Below, piece by piece: positions 1 through 7,034 of a stretch of 9,322 nucleotides of DNA; the first letter of the stretch is position 1; each line of letters opens with the position of its first letter. Made by a program: the position numbers and the translations under genes. This DNA comes from JAAEQG01 sp043803085 (GTDB lineage Bacteria; Planctomycetota; Phycisphaerae; UBA1845), in assembly GCA_043803085.1 (NCBI GenBank), contig JAZDKM010000341.1:1-9322 (forward strand), in the 5' to 3' direction. Below the pieces are notes generated by a model, which did no database searches, was not told where the DNA came from, and saw only the letters and a program-made list of their open reading frames with translations.

Positions 1-43
1 AGTGGCTCTTCATCGGTACCCCGCAACTGGCTGCCACAGAATC

Positions 44-72
44 ATGGGCTGGACGACCACAGTGCAGCCCAT
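44..72. terminator. 8-bp inverted repeat, possible terminator hairpin
   Basis: ATGGGCTG (44-51) and CAGCCCAT (65-72) are perfect complements separated by 13 bases. The hairpin lies about 50 bases beyond the stop codon of the minus-strand gene ending at 123, where a terminator would be expected. No T-tract follows on either strand, so this is only a structural candidate. The rest of bases 1-122 shows no convincing gene. Confidence 0.3.
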
Positions 73-122
73 AACGGTATCGGCAGCGCCGCGGCGTGCC
101 CTGAGGAGCGAGCTTCTATCGG

Positions 123-443
123 TCAAGCGTCCAACTGCGAGCGCAGGAACTCCACTTGCACATTGGTGGCCTCGTCAAACCGGTCACCCGGGTGGTACAG
201 CAGACCGAAGTGTCCATCAGCGATCTCGTACCAGCGCTTGAAACTTGGCATCAGCGGTGCGAGCAGTGAGGGAGTGCCCAACTGGTCCGGCGACCCGACA
301 GGGATCGGATCCGTGGTCGTTTCCGGAGTGCCGGTCACGTCGCCTGCAAGCAGGGTTTCCTTGATCACGCCAAAGGTCTCGGCGGACGGCACCGTAGGCG
401 GCACTACGCGGGAAAGCGGTCTGCGCGCGTGGGACTCGATCAC
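123..443 (-). CDS. Small hypothetical protein (106 aa)
   Basis: I do not recognise this protein. Codon usage on the minus strand is typical of the window, with G or C in most third positions, so it is probably genuinely coding. It starts at a GTG; the best G-rich stretch upstream (GGGGG) is about 13 bases away, a poor distance, so the start is uncertain. There is no signal peptide or membrane segment. The first half is rich in Pro and Thr. The second half looks more globular, with aromatic residues around KRWYEIADGHFGLLYHPGD (residues about 70-88) and an amphipathic end at VEFLRSQLDA. It follows the oxidoreductase gene on the same strand, separated by a tRNA-Ser-like fragment. It may be the C-terminal remnant of a longer protein, since an in-frame stop lies only about 70 bases upstream of the start. 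Confidence 0.5.
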   Translation of the reverse strand: MIESHARRPLSRVVPPTVPSAETFGVIKETLLAGDVTGTPETTTDPIPVGSPDQLGTPSLLAPLMPSFKRWYEIADGHFGLLYHPGDRFDEATNVQVEFLRSQLDA

Positions 444-467
444 CGGGGTGCTGTGACCCCCGTGAAT

Positions 468-506
468 AGGCGGAGAGGGAGGACTCGAGCCCCCGGTAGC
501 GGTTGC
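468..506 (-). repeat. tRNA-Ser 3'-end-like fragment, copy 1
   Basis: Read on the minus strand, this resembles the end of a tRNA-Ser. There is a T-arm with GGGGG pairing to CCTCC (one G-T pair) around the loop CTCGAGT, followed by a CTCTCCGCC acceptor-like end. No 5' half is present: the bases immediately upstream on this strand are the last codons and stop of the oxidoreductase. The acceptor strand is one base short of a normal tRNA-Ser, so this is a fragment and not a functional tRNA. Related copies lie at 3959 and 7208 in the same orientation. Such tRNA 3' fragments are typical relics of integrase attachment sites, but no integrase is visible here. Confidence 0.6.
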
Positions 507-509
507 AGC

Positions 510-1745
510 TCACCCCTTGGACGGTCTGCTCGTGAGGAGGGCACCGACGTGACGGGAGACGATGGCTGCATCCTCGCCCACCCCGAAGAGGAGCGAGGAC
601 TTTCGCGTGCGCAGAAAATGGACGCCTGCGAAGAACAGCCCGGGGACGACACTACTAACGCCATCTCGTTGGAACGGGAAGCCGAATTCGTCGAACGCGT
701 CGGACCACGGAAGCCAGGAGCGGTAGTCTGGGCGGAAGCCACCCGCGAAGATGACGACGCCGAAGTCGGAGAGATCAACCCGTTCGGGCGCGCGGGCGGC
801 GAAGGTTCCCGGCTCGTCGATCGGCGGCAGATCAAGCCCATGTTCGGCTGCGAACCGTCGGATCAGACCCATCAGCTCGTGGCAGCGCTGATCCCCCCAG
901 GCGGCGCTCTCTTCGAGATCCGGGGCGAAGTTGGCGAGACCGCCCTCCGTCCCCAGGAAGTGTCCAGTAAGGGTGACCCCCATCGCCTGGAGCGTACGCA
1001 AGTGCAAGTCGTGGCCGCCGCCGTGACCGGTAGCCATGGGGTTGGGGGTGAGGCGTGCGGCCGGCGAGGGAAGAGTCTCGACCGACTGGTCGAAGAAACC
1101 CACCCGGTCCAGCCACCAGACGATGTCTCGGTTGCCGAGGCGACGCGGGACCCATGCGGCCTTGCCGCAGGCCAGGACCACCTCGCGACCCGCCTCATGC
1201 AACTCCTCGCTGATTTGTGCGCCGGACTGGCCGCTGCCGACAACGAGCACTCTCCCGGGTGGCAGGGCGCCTTCGTTCCGATAGACATCAACGTCTATCT
1301 GCGGTAGGCCGGCGGGCAATGTGTCGGCTGCCTTGGGCCGGTGAGGCCGCTGGAAGGCACCGGTAGCCAACACCAGGGCGCGGCTGCTCACATCTCCGGC
1401 CGTCGTATGCAGGATGAAGCCGCCATCGGGCGGTGATTCCACCCCGGCGACCGAGACGCCCTCGCGTACCGGCGCCCCGAAGCTGCCGGCGAAGTCTTCC
1501 AAGGTGGCGACGATCTCATCGCGGGCCATGAAGCCGTGGGGGTCTGGCCCGCTGTAAGGGTGGCCGGGCAACTGCACGGTCCAGTTGGGGGTGACCAGGC
1601 AGAAGGTATCCCAGCGGTTCCGCCACGTCTGGCCGATGCGGCCGCGCTCGAGGACGAAGTGTTCCACCCCCGCGGCGCTGAGTTCGTGGCTTACCGCCAG
1701 GCCCGCCTGTCCGGCGCCCACAATGATGGCGTCGACGTGCTCCAT
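510..1745 (-). CDS. Flavin-dependent monooxygenase-type NAD(P)/FAD oxidoreductase
   Basis: This 411-residue protein belongs to the CzcO/YUCCA-like flavoprotein family (COG2072 type), soluble enzymes that use FAD and NADPH, often for oxygenation. The N-terminal FAD-binding Rossmann motif is IIVGAGQAGLA (GAGQAG at residues 10-15). It is followed by an acidic ribose-binding E33 and the family motif WRNRWDTFCLVTP (41-53). A second dinucleotide-binding motif, VLVVGSGQSG (166-175), should hold NADPH. LATGAF (126-131) and FAGGFRPDY (333-341) are typical of the fold. The end, FFAGVHFLRTRKSSLLFGVG (371-390) and on to about residue 404, matches the FAD-contacting C-terminus. Length is normal for the family and the gene looks intact. 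The ATG is preceded by GGGGG about 7 bases upstream (1753-1757). The substrate cannot be read from sequence. It is transcribed alone; its stop directly abuts a tRNA-Ser-like fragment. Confidence 0.87.
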   Translation of the reverse strand: MEHVDAIIVGAGQAGLAVSHELSAAGVEHFVLERGRIGQTWRNRWDTFCLVTPNWTVQLPGHPYSGPDPHGFMARDEIVATLEDFAGSFGAPVREGVSVAGVESPPDGGFILHTTAGDVSSRALVLATGAFQRPHRPKAADTLPAGLPQIDVDVYRNEGALPPGRVLVVGSGQSGAQISEELHEAGREVVLACGKAAWVPRRLGNRDIVWWLDRVGFFDQSVETLPSPAARLTPNPMATGHGGGHDLHLRTLQAMGVTLTGHFLGTEGGLANFAPDLEESAAWGDQRCHELMGLIRRFAAEHGLDLPPIDEPGTFAARAPERVDLSDFGVVIFAGGFRPDYRSWLPWSDAFDEFGFPFQRDGVSSVVPGLFFAGVHFLRTRKSSLLFGVGEDAAIVSRHVGALLTSRPSKG

Positions 1746-2059
1746 GACACTACCCCCGTTCAGCTGTGCCTTCCGTCCCTCACCGCGCCGCTCATCCGAA
1801 GGTGAGCGTCAGAACGAGCGGCGAAATGACGCCCACGACCGGCATGCGCCGACGCCCTCAAACCCGCACTACTCACAGCTCCCCTCTGTTTTTGCGCGGC
1901 CAGCGAAGCTCAGCCGTTATGATCGGAGCCGATCCACGATGAGCAAGTACCCGTTCGGTCGCGCGGCCATTCGCAAACCCCGGCAACGAGGCCGTCTGCC
2001 GCGATTGCTGCTATCCCGTGCGTCTCAGTCCGGTCCCTCTCGCGGTGGCATGCGCTCCA
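1746..2059. other. Intergenic region upstream of the oxidoreductase
   Basis: These 314 bases lie between the oxidoreductase start and the stop of the DUF4177 gene, both on the minus strand. I see no coding sequence with convincing composition and no clear sigma-70 promoter. The only structure noted is the inverted repeat at 1786-1823. Confidence 0.5.
1786..1823. promoter_or_regulatory. 8-bp perfect inverted repeat upstream of the oxidoreductase
   Basis: CGCCGCTC (1786-1793) and GAGCGGCG (1816-1823) are perfect complements separated by 22 bases. Start-to-start spacing is 30 bases, close to three helical turns. The repeat lies 41-78 bases upstream of the oxidoreductase ATG, a location suited to an operator or a leader hairpin. 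Both roles are inference; the arms are GC-rich and could be chance. Confidence 0.25.
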
Positions 2060-2269
2060 TCAGTTCGTTCCCTCGTTGACCGGTCGCTTCAGTATGTAGT
2101 ACTGGGTGTAGCCGAGGTCTAGGCATGATTCGGCCACTTCCCAGCCTTCCCGCCCTAGTTCATTCAAGTCTGCCACAACCTTCTCCCGCTTCTTGCCCCA
2201 TAAAGACCACTGGCTAGACCTCACGCTGAATTGCTCGTACTCCCACTTCGTTGTCTGAGAACCTGTCAT
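2060..2269 (-). CDS. DUF4177 domain protein (69 aa)
   Basis: A small soluble protein with the usual DUF4177 pattern: KWEY near the N-terminus (residues 8-11), the central LNELGREGWEV (35-45), and the C-terminal strand YYILKRP (57-63). The length fits a stand-alone member of the family. The biochemical role of DUF4177 proteins is not established. The ATG is firmly supported by a strong ribosome binding site, AGGAAGGAG on the minus strand (2275-2283), with 5-base spacing. There is no signal peptide or membrane segment. It is a single gene, divergent from the RsgA-type GTPase. Its leader contains four alternating complementary segments (2269-2342), one of which overlaps the A of the start codon, so translation could be controlled by RNA folding. 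Confidence 0.82.
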   Translation of the reverse strand: MTGSQTTKWEYEQFSVRSSQWSLWGKKREKVVADLNELGREGWEVAESCLDLGYTQYYILKRPVNEGTN

Positions 2270-2342
2270 TTCGTCTCCTTCCTTTCGGTGCCCGCCTTGA
2301 GGACGAAACGGAAGTCCTCTTCGTCTGTCAGCTGCGACGAAG
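2269..2342 (-). promoter_or_regulatory. Attenuator-like leader of the DUF4177 gene
   Basis: On the minus strand four short segments alternate. Segment 1 is CTTCGTC (2342-2336), 2 is GACGAAG (2325-2319), 3 is TTTCGTC (2308-2302), and 4 is GACGAAA (2275-2269). Segments 1:2 pair over 7 bp with a 10-base loop, 2:3 over 6 bp, and 3:4 over 7 bp. Segment 4 includes the last base of the Shine-Dalgarno, the spacer and the A of the ATG, so pairing 3:4 would place the ribosome binding site in a closed hairpin. A further GAGGAC/GTCCTC stem (2319-2314 with 2304-2299) competes with these. The pairings are seen in the sequence; regulation is inferred. The same arrangement could instead be protein-binding sites in DNA. 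Confidence 0.35.
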
Positions 2343-2575
2343 GGAGCCCGGTCCCCGGGTAGCCGTACTGTTCCCGCAACCTAAGTCTCTCACGTGGTCG
2401 AGGCCGGGACATCAGGCGTTTGGGAGGTTGCACCATAGCCTGCCGGTGAGTCTTCGCCTGGTCAGACGGCGGGTCTAGCGCGCGTTCTCATTTGAACTAT
2501 CCTTAGCCTCGGGGCTCCTTACTCTGTTCTGTTCACGCGGTAGACTGAGAATCGCCTTATTCACGACCCGGGACC

Positions 2576-2582
2576 AGGAAGG
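2576..2582 (+). promoter_or_regulatory. Ribosome binding site of the RsgA-type GTPase
   Basis: AGGAAGG lies 5 bases before the GTG at 2588 and decides this start. The rest of the upstream stretch (2343-2575) shows no gene. TAGACT at 2541-2546 resembles a -10 box, but no matching -35 is convincing. Confidence 0.7.
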
Positions 2583-2587
2583 CAGTC

Positions 2588-3763
2588 GTGGGAGTAGCGG
2601 CTCCGGTTCCTGATCTTGTGGAACGGTTCAACCGTAATTGGGGGGCGGAAGGATTCGCGTTGCCTGACACGTCCGCACTTCGAGCACTCGGCTATTCTCC
2701 ACGGTGGCAGGCGCTCTTCGAACCCTACCTTGCGCAGGGTCTGACGCCCGCCCGTGCGATCCGTGGCGACCGCGGCAGTATCCTGGTGGCGACACCAGAT
2801 GGGATCGTGCGCGCGACGCCCTCCTCGCGTCTCTCAAGGTCCGCCGGCGGTGTCGCGGATCTGCCTGCTGTCGGCGACTGGGTGGCTGTGCTCGTTTCCC
2901 ACGATCTCGAGATACCGTATATCGAAGCCGTGCTTGAACGCGCCAGCGCCATCACGCGCGGCGACCCGGGGAAGACATCCGACGTCCAGGTGTTGGCCGC
3001 CAATATCGACACGGTGTTCGTAGTTCACCCCATCGCCGAGCCGCCCAATCTGCGCCGTGTCGAGCGCGAGCTCTCTGTGGCGTGGGACTCGGGAGCCGTC
3101 CCCGTGGTGGTGCTCACGAAGGCGGATCTCTCCGCCGACCCAGATGCGGCCGGTGCAGCAGTGGAGTCGGTCGCGCTCGGGGCGGACGTGCTGGTCATGA
3201 ACGCGCTCGCCGGTGACGGCATTCAGCCGATCCTCGAATACATCTCGGATCATCGTACCGCGGTTCTGGTCGGCCCCTCGGGCGCCGGCAAATCCACGCT
3301 TATCAACTCGCTCCTCGGCGAGCAGCGGCAGGCGACGCGCGAAGTCCGTGTGAGTGACGGTCGGGGCATGCACACGACCGTGGCCCGCGAGCTGATCCAG
3401 ATGCCGGGCGGCGGCCTGCTCATCGACACTCCCGGGCTCCGGGCGTTTGGCCTGACCGGGTCGGAGGAGGGCATCGCATCGGTCTTCCCGGAGATCGACC
3501 AGGCCTCCCGATCTTGTCGCTTCCGCGACTGCACGCACAACGACGAACCGGGCTGCGCGGTCCGGGCTGCTGTCGAGTCAGGAACGCTGCCGCCCGAGCG
3601 CTTGGCCAGCTACCACAAACTCATGGCCGAGTCGCAGTTCGTGGCGGCGAAGGCGGAGGTGCGTCTCCGTGCGGGGAAAGACGGCAAGGGGAAAATCGTC
3701 GGCAAGGGGAAGATCGTCGGCAACGCGGGCAAGGATTACCACAAGCGGACCGGTCGCGGTTGA
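2588..3763 (+). CDS. rsgA: Ribosome small subunit-dependent GTPase A (RsgA/YjeQ family)
   Basis: RsgA proteins are circularly permuted GTPases that bind the 30S ribosomal subunit late in its maturation. The 391-residue product shows the permuted motif order. G4 TKAD is at 177-180, G1 GPSGAGKS at 229-236, a switch region with TREVR and GMHTT at about 250-264, and G3 DTPG at 280-283. An N-terminal OB-fold-like part spans about 55-115. The C-terminal zinc site is complete: C310, C315, H317 and C323. The N-terminus (LRALGYSPRWQALFEPYLAQ, 31-50) resembles the longer actinobacterial subgroup of the family, so this could be a paralogue of the main RsgA. The tail (363-391) is Lys- and Gly-rich and contains a duplicated GKGKIV. 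The GTG start has a good ribosome binding site. It is monocistronic and divergent from the DUF4177 gene. Confidence 0.93.
   Translation: MGVAAPVPDLVERFNRNWGAEGFALPDTSALRALGYSPRWQALFEPYLAQGLTPARAIRGDRGSILVATPDGIVRATPSSRLSRSAGGVADLPAVGDWVAVLVSHDLEIPYIEAVLERASAITRGDPGKTSDVQVLAANIDTVFVVHPIAEPPNLRRVERELSVAWDSGAVPVVVLTKADLSADPDAAGAAVESVALGADVLVMNALAGDGIQPILEYISDHRTAVLVGPSGAGKSTLINSLLGEQRQATREVRVSDGRGMHTTVARELIQMPGGGLLIDTPGLRAFGLTGSEEGIASVFPEIDQASRSCRFRDCTHNDEPGCAVRAAVESGTLPPERLASYHKLMAESQFVAAKAEVRLRAGKDGKGKIVGKGKIVGNAGKDYHKRTGRG
3683..3718 (+). repeat. 18-bp tandem duplication inside the RsgA tail
   Basis: Two adjacent 18-base units (3683-3700 and 3701-3718) differ at one base. They encode the sequence GKGKIV twice in frame. 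A third, diverged start of the unit (GGCAACGCGGGC) follows. This adds six residues to the basic C-terminal tail without breaking the frame. Confidence 0.75.
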
Positions 3764-3813
3764 GCGATAGACTCAATACGTCAGGGATACTGTTTCGTAG
3801 CTCTCTCCAGTTC

Positions 3814-3831
3814 CCCGTCGGCAATGACGGG
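3814..3831 (+). terminator. Hairpin downstream of the RsgA-type GTPase
   Basis: CCCGTC (3814-3819) pairs with GACGGG (3826-3831) around the loop GGCAAT, about 50 bases after the stop codon. There is no T-tract, as is common for hairpin terminators in high-GC bacteria. A smaller AAAGC/GCTTT stem follows at 3909-3921. Termination activity is inferred from position only. Confidence 0.35.
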
Positions 3832-3958
3832 CGGACGAATCGGCCAAGCGTCAGGATGCGAAGTCGGCCGGATGACTTAGGGCCGCAGCGGCAGCTCACA
3901 TCATCGCCAAAGCCCGGCTTTTGTGACCCGGGATCCGCCCCAAGAAACCCCAGCAAAT

Positions 3959-3994
3959 AAGCGGAGAGGGGTTCGAACCCTCGGTACCTCTTGC
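3959..3994 (-). repeat. tRNA-Ser 3'-end-like fragment, copy 2 (possibly a decayed tRNA to 4044)
   Basis: On the minus strand this copy carries GCGCAAGAGGTACC, like a tRNA-Ser variable arm. A perfect T-arm follows (GAGGG, loop TTCGAAC, CCCTC), then TCCGC. It aligns with the copy at 7208 but lacks three bases. Further upstream (to about 4044) there are faint traces of the rest of a tRNA-Ser: an anticodon-like loop TTCGAAC with CGA at the expected place, and GGTGGC near the 5' end. The acceptor stem does not close and the anticodon stem pairs only in part. It is therefore best read as a decayed tRNA or an attachment-site fragment. It lies just before the membrane protein gene. Confidence 0.6.
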
Positions 3995-4058
3995 GCGGCA
4001 GGGGTCGGTTCGAACGGTGGATCAAGGGGGCCGAGCCACCTGCCGATGGTACTGTACG

Positions 4059-4628
4059 ATGAACGATCAGCTGGTCACCAGCAAGGCCCTAACCTGGAAG
4101 CTAACGTTCCAGTGGATCGTCGCGATTCTGGCCACTTGGCTGCTCGCCTGGCTCAGCTACTCGCGTGAAGGCTGGGTCCCTCTTCTCTCGAGGGCCGATC
4201 TTGGCATTCACGAGTTCGGGCACATGATCGCGTTCTGGGCTCCGGAGCTGCTGCTCCAAGCAGCCGGCTCGACCTTGCAGGTGGCCCTCCCGCTGTGCTT
4301 TGGGGCCTACTTCTGGCTACGGAACGACCGCTTTGCCGTTGTCCTGATGATCGCCTGGGCCGCCGAGTCGCTCAACAACGTCTCCGTGTACGTTTACGAC
4401 GCTACCCGTATGGTGCTGCCTCTCGTGGGCGACGACGGCTCCGGCGCAGGGCACGACTGGCGCAACATCCTCGGGCGACTGGGGCTACTGGAGCACACGG
4501 ACGGCATAGCGTACACTGTGCGCGGCCTTTCTTGCCTGCTCTTCGTAGTCGCGTTCGGTCTAGCCGTCTGGTGGTGGGCGAAAGCTCGACGAGGGCCTCT
4601 CGAGACTGGGGTAAAGAGCAGCACATGA
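4059..4628 (+). CDS. Small membrane protein with an HEFGH metallopeptidase-like motif (189 aa)
   Basis: I do not recognise a named family with certainty. About four hydrophobic segments can be seen: residues about 17-33, 63-86, 91-102 and 155-173. HEFGH (51-55) fits the HExxH zinc site of metallopeptidases. It sits at the edge of a membrane segment, as in the M50 (site-2 protease/RseP) group. Further polar conserved-looking motifs follow: AAESLNNVSVYVYDA (101-115), LPLVGDDG (120-127) and HDWRNILGRLGLLEH (132-146). Any of E103, D114 or H132/D133 could supply a third zinc ligand; the sequence does not decide. At 189 residues it is shorter than typical M50 proteases and has no PDZ domain. The ATG at 4059 was chosen because the protein then begins just before the first membrane segment; the ribosome binding site is weak. 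A GTG at 4017 would add 14 residues overlapping the tRNA-like element. It is convergent with the amidase gene. Confidence 0.75.
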   Translation: MNDQLVTSKALTWKLTFQWIVAILATWLLAWLSYSREGWVPLLSRADLGIHEFGHMIAFWAPELLLQAAGSTLQVALPLCFGAYFWLRNDRFAVVLMIAWAAESLNNVSVYVYDATRMVLPLVGDDGSGAGHDWRNILGRLGLLEHTDGIAYTVRGLSCLLFVVAFGLAVWWWAKARRGPLETGVKSST

Positions 4629-4701
4629 CTGCTTGAGCGACACAACGGTCGTCGAAACTCCAGACTGGTTTGTTCCTTCCCCAGGAGTCCAATCCCCCAT
4701 G

Positions 4702-4720
4702 CGCCGGCTGCTCGCCGGCG
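4702..4720. terminator. Hairpin between convergent genes
   Basis: CGCCGGC (4702-4708) pairs perfectly with GCCGGCG (4714-4720) around a 5-base loop. It lies 6 bases beyond the amidase stop and about 75 bases beyond the stop of the membrane protein gene. It could serve both as a bidirectional terminator. There is no T-tract on either side. Confidence 0.55.
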
Positions 4721-4726
4721 ATCGCA

Positions 4727-6970
4727 TCAACTCCCCGTGATCTGCATGAGGTTATAGAGGATCTGGGCCACTTCGCCCCGGGTGGCGTTGGCGTTCATCC
4801 ACGAGGAGACGGTGCCGCTTGTCACCAGCCCCCGGAGGAGTCCGTTGTATTCCGCCAGCTTGACGTTGGTGCCATGGGTCGGGTTGTTGTAGCTTAGGAA
4901 GAGACCCGAGTAGTCGACTCCCACAGGATCCAGGCTGATGCCGAAGTTCTGAGCCGCTCTTACCACCATGGTCGCCACCTGCGCTCTCGTGATGTTGGCG
5001 TCCGGAGCGAAAGTGGTCGCGGTCTTGCCTTGGGTCAAGCCGTGCGCTTTGGCGACCGCTATGAAGTCGTGCGGATAGGTGCTCGTGAGATCATCCTGGC
5101 CGCAATCGGTGAAGGGGCGGTTCGCGTCCTGCCAGTCATCCTCGGACACCGGTAGGTCCATGGCGCCGACGATCATCTTCGCGAAATGCTTGCGCATGAC
5201 CAAGTTGTTCGGGCCGAAGGTGCCGTTGCCGTAGCCGCTTATGATGTCCAGGACGGCCATGGCCGAGATGGCGGTCTGGTAGGGGGAGGAGGAGATGTCG
5301 GAGAACATGGGGGGCCCCGGGGTAGCGCTGACGGCCGGTGACTTCGCGCTCTCCCGGCCGTTCACGATGGCCGTCACCTGGTAGGAGTAGGTAGCGCCGT
5401 TGGTGAGGCCGTTGTCCAGGTAGCTGGCCGAGGTGACCAGAGCGGAGTTGACCTTGACGCCGCTTCGGTAGATGTTGTATCCGCTCGCTCCGGTGGCTGC
5501 GCTCCAGGAGAGTTGCACCCGGGCGTCACCCGGGGTGGCCGAGAGACCGGTGGGGCTGACATTGACTTCGGCAGAGGTCGTCGAGCCGCGATACGTCGTA
5601 TTCGTGCCGGGGTCGAAGCCGGCGGTGACCCAATGCATCCCTGCGGTCGTCAATGTCGCTTGCATTGACGCAACCCCATTGGAATCCGTTATCGCCGTGC
5701 CCAGGGAGGTCGGATCCGTGGCGATCCCACCAGTGGCAAACGACACCGTCTGGCCCGAGACCGGCGCACGCGACGACTCCTCAATCAGCGACGCGGTGAT
5801 CGTCACCTGTTGCCCGATGGTCGGGGACGACGGGGATGCTGCCAGTTCGATGTAGGTGGGGGATGGAGTCGGCGTCGTGACGGAGCCCGTAAGGTTCAAG
5901 ACATCCTGCCGAATAGTCGGCAAGGTGTTGTAGAACGTCGTACCGGGGCAGTCGGTCGAGCGATAGTCGCGGTGCCCGGTGATGTTCCAGGTTTGGATCG
6001 TTGAGCTGCTATTGAACGGGTTGTGGTAGGGATCCGACCCGGTCGGGTCGATACCGTTCTTCTTCGCCTCCCAGGCAAGGAGCTGCTCCAGCGAGGCCCG
6101 GGCTGCGACGCTGATGTCCCGACTCGTGTAGGTTCCCAACACAGCTATCCCTACCGTCCCGGTGTTATAGCCGTAGGTGTGCCCTCCGATGACCCCGTTG
6201 CCGTAGACGTCCTCACCGCTCGGTGAGTTGCTGTCGTTGTCTGAGTAGCGGCCTTCATATATGTTGCCCAACGGGTCGATGAGGAAGTTGTAGGCGATGT
6301 CGCCCCAACCCTGCGTGACCGCATGGTAGTAGTAGATCGACCGAACCAGTTTCGCGTAGTACTCCTGGGTTCCGTTCGAATTCAAGTTGTCCGTAGTGTG
6401 GTGCACGATCAGCTTCTTGGCGGGGTAGAACTGCGGAGCCCAGTTTAAGTACTTAGGATCCGCATTCCAGCCGGCACGTGAGATGACCGTCGGCTGGTCG
6501 ACCGCCGCGGCGGCGGGCGCCCCCGCAGACACCAAACGGGACGGGGCGTGGTCCCCAGGAGATATCCCGATCACACTGAACTGGGCCAGCGGAACGTCCG
6601 TTGTGACACGCACCGCTATCGCACCGTCTGTCACCTGGACTGCGCCGTATGTCATGCCGTTGTGGAGTTCTTCCCCTGCGTCGTCGCGACCCGCGTCAAC
6701 AGGCTCGCCGAAATGCGTTCCGTCGGAGGAGAAAGCCAGGGTCACGTGTGCGTCTTTGCCGTCACGCCAGTAAGCAGCTACATGATCCGCCCGCTGAGCA
6801 AGCGTGATGGTCTTCACGTCGGTGACGATGAGGGTGGTCTTCTCTGCGCGTGTTGGTACCGCGTACGCCGTGGATACCGCCGCGTACGCCGAGGACACCG
6901 ACACCGGAGCAAGCACCCCCAGCGCGCCAAGCAGCAAACAAAGCACGACATAGATAGAAGAGCGACGCAC
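4727..6970 (-). CDS. Secreted N-acetylmuramoyl-L-alanine amidase with Ig-like, FN3 and SLH domains
   Basis: A 747-residue exported peptidoglycan hydrolase, predicted to cut the bond between N-acetylmuramic acid and L-alanine. A signal peptide covers about residues 1-30 (hydrophobic core VVLCLLLGALGVLAP, cleavage near AYA). Residues 40-140 look like a beta-rich accessory domain. The PGRP/Amidase_2 domain spans about 160-360. It has zinc ligands H190 (in LIVHHTT), H333 (GHRD) and C341 (DCPG), and catalytic Y227 in IAYNFLID, so it looks active. A Pro/Thr linker leads to a bacterial Ig-like domain (372-470) and an FN3 domain (471-552). Three SLH repeats follow (about 556-606, 620-672, 686-742), with TRAE-like motifs MRKH, TRAQ and TRGE; SLH repeats bind secondary cell wall polymers. 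The GTG start has AGGGGG 7 bases upstream (6978-6983). It is monocistronic, with a triple 8-bp repeat upstream. Confidence 0.93.
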   Translation of the reverse strand: MRRSSIYVVLCLLLGALGVLAPVSVSSAYAAVSTAYAVPTRAEKTTLIVTDVKTITLAQRADHVAAYWRDGKDAHVTLAFSSDGTHFGEPVDAGRDDAGEELHNGMTYGAVQVTDGAIAVRVTTDVPLAQFSVIGISPGDHAPSRLVSAGAPAAAAVDQPTVISRAGWNADPKYLNWAPQFYPAKKLIVHHTTDNLNSNGTQEYYAKLVRSIYYYHAVTQGWGDIAYNFLIDPLGNIYEGRYSDNDSNSPSGEDVYGNGVIGGHTYGYNTGTVGIAVLGTYTSRDISVAARASLEQLLAWEAKKNGIDPTGSDPYHNPFNSSSTIQTWNITGHRDYRSTDCPGTTFYNTLPTIRQDVLNLTGSVTTPTPSPTYIELAASPSSPTIGQQVTITASLIEESSRAPVSGQTVSFATGGIATDPTSLGTAITDSNGVASMQATLTTAGMHWVTAGFDPGTNTTYRGSTTSAEVNVSPTGLSATPGDARVQLSWSAATGASGYNIYRSGVKVNSALVTSASYLDNGLTNGATYSYQVTAIVNGRESAKSPAVSATPGPPMFSDISSSPYQTAISAMAVLDIISGYGNGTFGPNNLVMRKHFAKMIVGAMDLPVSEDDWQDANRPFTDCGQDDLTSTYPHDFIAVAKAHGLTQGKTATTFAPDANITRAQVATMVVRAAQNFGISLDPVGVDYSGLFLSYNNPTHGTNVKLAEYNGLLRGLVTSGTVSSWMNANATRGEVAQILYNLMQITGS

Positions 6971-7010
6971 CAGGCTACCCCCTAGTTACTACTAATCTGT
7001 CTTTTTAACT

Positions 7011-7034
7011 ATTGCACGATTGCACGATTGCACG
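7011..7034. repeat. Three tandem copies of ATTGCACG
   Basis: Three perfect 8-bp units occupy 7011-7018, 7019-7026 and 7027-7034, 41-64 bases upstream of the amidase GTG. The last unit runs into CACGTG (7031-7036) and TGATCA (7035-7040), two palindromes. The position overlaps or adjoins the likely amidase promoter, so copy number or protein binding here could affect amidase expression. This is inference. Confidence 0.85.

Noticed and set aside
429..1307. Long plus-strand open frame (292 codons) opposite the oxidoreductase
   Set aside because: It is antisense to a gene with complete family motifs and has no recognisable domain; long antisense frames are usual in high-GC genes.
2834..3538. Minus-strand open frame (234 codons) opposite the RsgA-type GTPase
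   Set aside because: It is a composition shadow of the GTPase reading frame, with no family resemblance.
3909..3922. AAAGC/GCTTT stem as an intrinsic terminator
   Set aside because: The stem is only 5 bp with a 3-base loop, and the T residues lie inside the stem instead of after it.
3961..4044. Complete functional tRNA-Ser on the minus strand
   Set aside because: The T-arm is good, but the acceptor stem does not close, the anticodon stem is only partly paired and the 3' strand is short.
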